From Thermoplasmata archaeon (GTDB taxonomy: Archaea; Thermoplasmatota; Thermoplasmata; RBG-16-68-12): a DNA stretch of 6,274 nucleotides. The position numbers were made by a program, and so were the translations under genes. Shown here piece by piece: positions 5,383-6,274 of this stretch. A model generated the notes under the pieces. The model was not told the origin of the DNA, made no database searches, and saw only the letters and a list, made by a program, of their open reading frames with translations. Numbering within the stretch: the first letter of the stretch is position 1; every line of letters starts with the position of its first letter. The DNA is taken from assembly GCA_013329855.1 (NCBI GenBank), contig DUJI01000233.1, positions 1-6,274 on the forward strand, read 5' to 3'.

Positions 5383-5793
5383 CTAGGGATCCGTGACCTC
5401 GACGAGCCACGCTCGCCGCGCCGGGGTGCGGGAGTACCGGGCCCACCAGCCCGCGACGAAGAGCCCGCCCGCGACCGCGACACCGGCGGAGAGCCCGCTC
5501 AGGGACATGAGGGGGATGAGCAGGTTGCCCGCCAGGGCGACGTACTTCTTGTTGAACCGGTCCCCTGCGCGGCCGCCCACGTAGGCGAAGAGCGACCCCA
5601 CGCCGTAGGGGAGGGCGAAGAACAACCCGACGTAGAAGACGTCCTCATGGATCTGAAAGACGAGGAACAGGGGGAACACAGCCGCAACGGCCTGATAGCC
5701 CGTGTCGGCGAAGAAGGCGGAGAGGCAAAGGAGGAGCGCGTCACGCGTGAGCCACTTGCGCCTCGGCGCGCCGCCTTCCATCGCGGGCCGCAT
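5383..5793 (-). pseudogene. MFS transporter, N-terminal part, ending at an in-frame TAG
   Basis: These 136 residues form the first four or so helices of a major facilitator superfamily carrier in the cytoplasmic membrane. Hydrophobic segments lie around residues 19-48, 51-72, 84-103 and 104-118. Between the second and third, GGRAGDRFNKK (73-83) is the family motif A (GxxxDRxGRR type). The product stops after RRAWLVEVTDP. The next in-frame codons after TAG continue the transporter, so this is a single nonsense codon rather than a frameshift. ATG 5793 is the first possible start, since an in-frame TAG lies five codons upstream. ATG 5781 (MEGGAP) is an alternative. Neither has a clear Shine-Dalgarno sequence or TATA box. 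The gene begins 60 bases after the tRNA-Ile 3' end on the same strand, so read-through transcription from the tRNA promoter is conceivable. Confidence 0.8.
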
Positions 5794-5852
5794 CGTGGCG
5801 GCGCACTAGTAGCTTCGCGACTGCATGACCCGCGACACGGTACTCGAGACGA

Positions 5853-5927
5853 TGGGCCCGGCCAGATTCGGACTGGCGACCTTCCGGTTATCAGCCGGAC
5901 GCTCCAACCAGGCTAAGCTACGGGCCC
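5853..5927 (-). tRNA. tRNA-Ile (anticodon GAT)
   Basis: The minus strand folds into a full cloverleaf. The acceptor stem is GGGCCCG (5927-5921) with CGGGCCC (5860-5854) and discriminator A at 5853. The D stem is GCTT/GAGC. The anticodon stem TCCGG/CCGGA encloses the loop CTGATAA with anticodon GAT. The variable loop is AGGTC. The T stem GCCAG/CTGGC encloses TCCGAAT. The GAT anticodon and the surrounding CTGATAACCGG sequence are typical of tRNA-Ile that reads AUC and AUU. No CCA is encoded and no intron is present. Two normally invariant positions differ: the D loop ends in G instead of A21 (GGTTG rather than GGTTA), and the T loop has C instead of U55 (TCC rather than TTC). Confidence 0.95.
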
Positions 5928-5952
5928 GCGCGGCCGCAGAAGCCCGGGCTCG

Positions 5953-5960
5953 ATTTAAAC
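5953..5960 (-). promoter_or_regulatory. TATA box (box A) of the tRNA-Ile gene
   Basis: GTTTAAAT on the minus strand is centred about 30 bases upstream of the mature tRNA 5' end (5927), in otherwise GC-rich sequence. This is the expected archaeal promoter position. The core TTTAAA is palindromic, so the same element might also serve the plus-strand membrane protein gene that starts near 6044, as a divergent promoter. That second role is inference. Confidence 0.6.
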
Positions 5961-6043
5961 GTTCCCTCCGGGAGCGGACGACACGTATCGTGGGTGCGGA
6001 AGGACCATAGCCCCCGACCCCCTGGTGAGGCCCGAGGGAGTGC

Positions 6044-6274
6044 TTGAGGCGTTGGCTGGTCCCCGTCCTCGGGATGGTCGCGGTCGGGCTGGCGGCAATG
6101 TCCTTCGTGACACCGTGGTGGACGATCCAGACCCAGGGGGTCTTCTTTCATTGGCCGGTCGACGGCACCCGCCAGTTCGGCCTGTTCGGTTGGACCCTAC
6201 AGTGGTCCACGAGCGGACCCGGTCCCAACCAGACGACGACCCAGTCGAGCAACTACGCCAACCAGACGGAGCTG
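6044..6274 (+). CDS. Membrane-anchored protein with PWW motif, N-terminal part (runs off right edge)
   Basis: The family is not recognised. The 77 visible residues start (M)RRWLVPVLG, with two arginines before a hydrophobic helix (about residues 4-23). FVTPWWTIQTQG follows at 21-32, then an aromatic region (VFFHWPVDG, FGLFGWTLQW). Last comes a polar stretch with NQT sequons twice (NQTTTQSS, NQTEL), suggesting an exported, possibly glycosylated loop. One helix followed by 'PWW' recalls small multi-helix membrane proteins in which an N-terminal helix is followed by an extracellular loop, but no assignment is claimed. TTG 6044 is the first possible start after an in-frame TGA at 6026-6028 and has GAGGGAG just upstream. 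ATG 6074, inside the helix, is the alternative. It is divergent from the tRNA gene. Confidence 0.6.
   Translation, partial: MRRWLVPVLGMVAVGLAAMSFVTPWWTIQTQGVFFHWPVDGTRQFGLFGWTLQWSTSGPGPNQTTTQSSNYANQTEL

Noticed and set aside
5383..5385. Genome-wide recoding of TAG (and TAA) as sense codons
   Set aside because: proC and the transporter itself end sensibly at TAG, and reading through the proC stop gives no conserved protein. Two different stop codons being interrupted also does not fit pyrrolysine alone.
4384..5916. Plus-strand open frame of 510 codons opposite the MFS gene
   Set aside because: The translation is extremely rich in R, E, G and D with no hydrophobic core, typical of the antisense of a membrane protein gene in high-GC DNA. 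The minus strand has clear transporter motifs.

Overview
This is a GC-rich window that looks archaeal, most likely from a high-GC euryarchaeal lineage related to Thermoplasmatota. That placement is inference. It rests on the isopropylmalate-synthase-like N-terminus, a tRNA-Ile(GAU) without encoded CCA behind an archaeal-type TTTAAA box, a TATA-like box placed as for a leaderless transcript, and membrane-anchored, sequon-rich surface proteins. No rRNA, CRISPR array, transposase or phage gene was seen.

Layout. 1-426 (minus): N-terminal 142 residues of a 2-isopropylmalate/citramalate synthase family enzyme, running off the left edge. 427-927: about 500 bases without a convincing gene but with several strong inverted repeats. 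928-1782 (plus): complete proC. From 1772 (plus): the first ~47 codons of a prephenate dehydratase (pheA), overlapping proC by 11 bases. 1913-2242 (minus): the first ~110 codons of homoserine dehydrogenase. 2239-~3192 (minus): the C-terminal three quarters of a threonine synthase, coupled to homoserine dehydrogenase by an ATGA overlap. ~3188-3775 (minus): the N-terminal ~196 codons of a second, different threonine synthase. 3906-4493 (minus): a membrane anchor and extracellular domain separated by one in-frame TAA. 4537-5793 (minus): a 12-helix MFS transporter split by one in-frame TAG. 5853-5927 (minus): tRNA-Ile(GAU). 6044 to the right edge (plus): start of a membrane protein with a 'PWW' motif and sequons.

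Functionally, the left two thirds is amino-acid biosynthesis: branched chain (leuA/cimA type), proline (proC), phenylalanine (pheA) and threonine (hom, thrC). The right third is membrane and surface proteins plus the tRNA.

The main surprise is the amount of damage. Four biosynthetic genes (pheA, hom and two thrC) are cut off inside their conserved domains at two sharp junctions, near 1905-1921 and 3183-3200. These flank a 1.27-kb block in which no gene is complete. Two further genes carry single in-frame stops with homology or protein logic resuming directly afterwards, and the tRNA departs from consensus at two normally invariant positions. Either this is a decaying or rearranged locus, or the contig contains chimeric joins and base errors. 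The sequence alone cannot decide. I did not find a convincing new multi-gene system.
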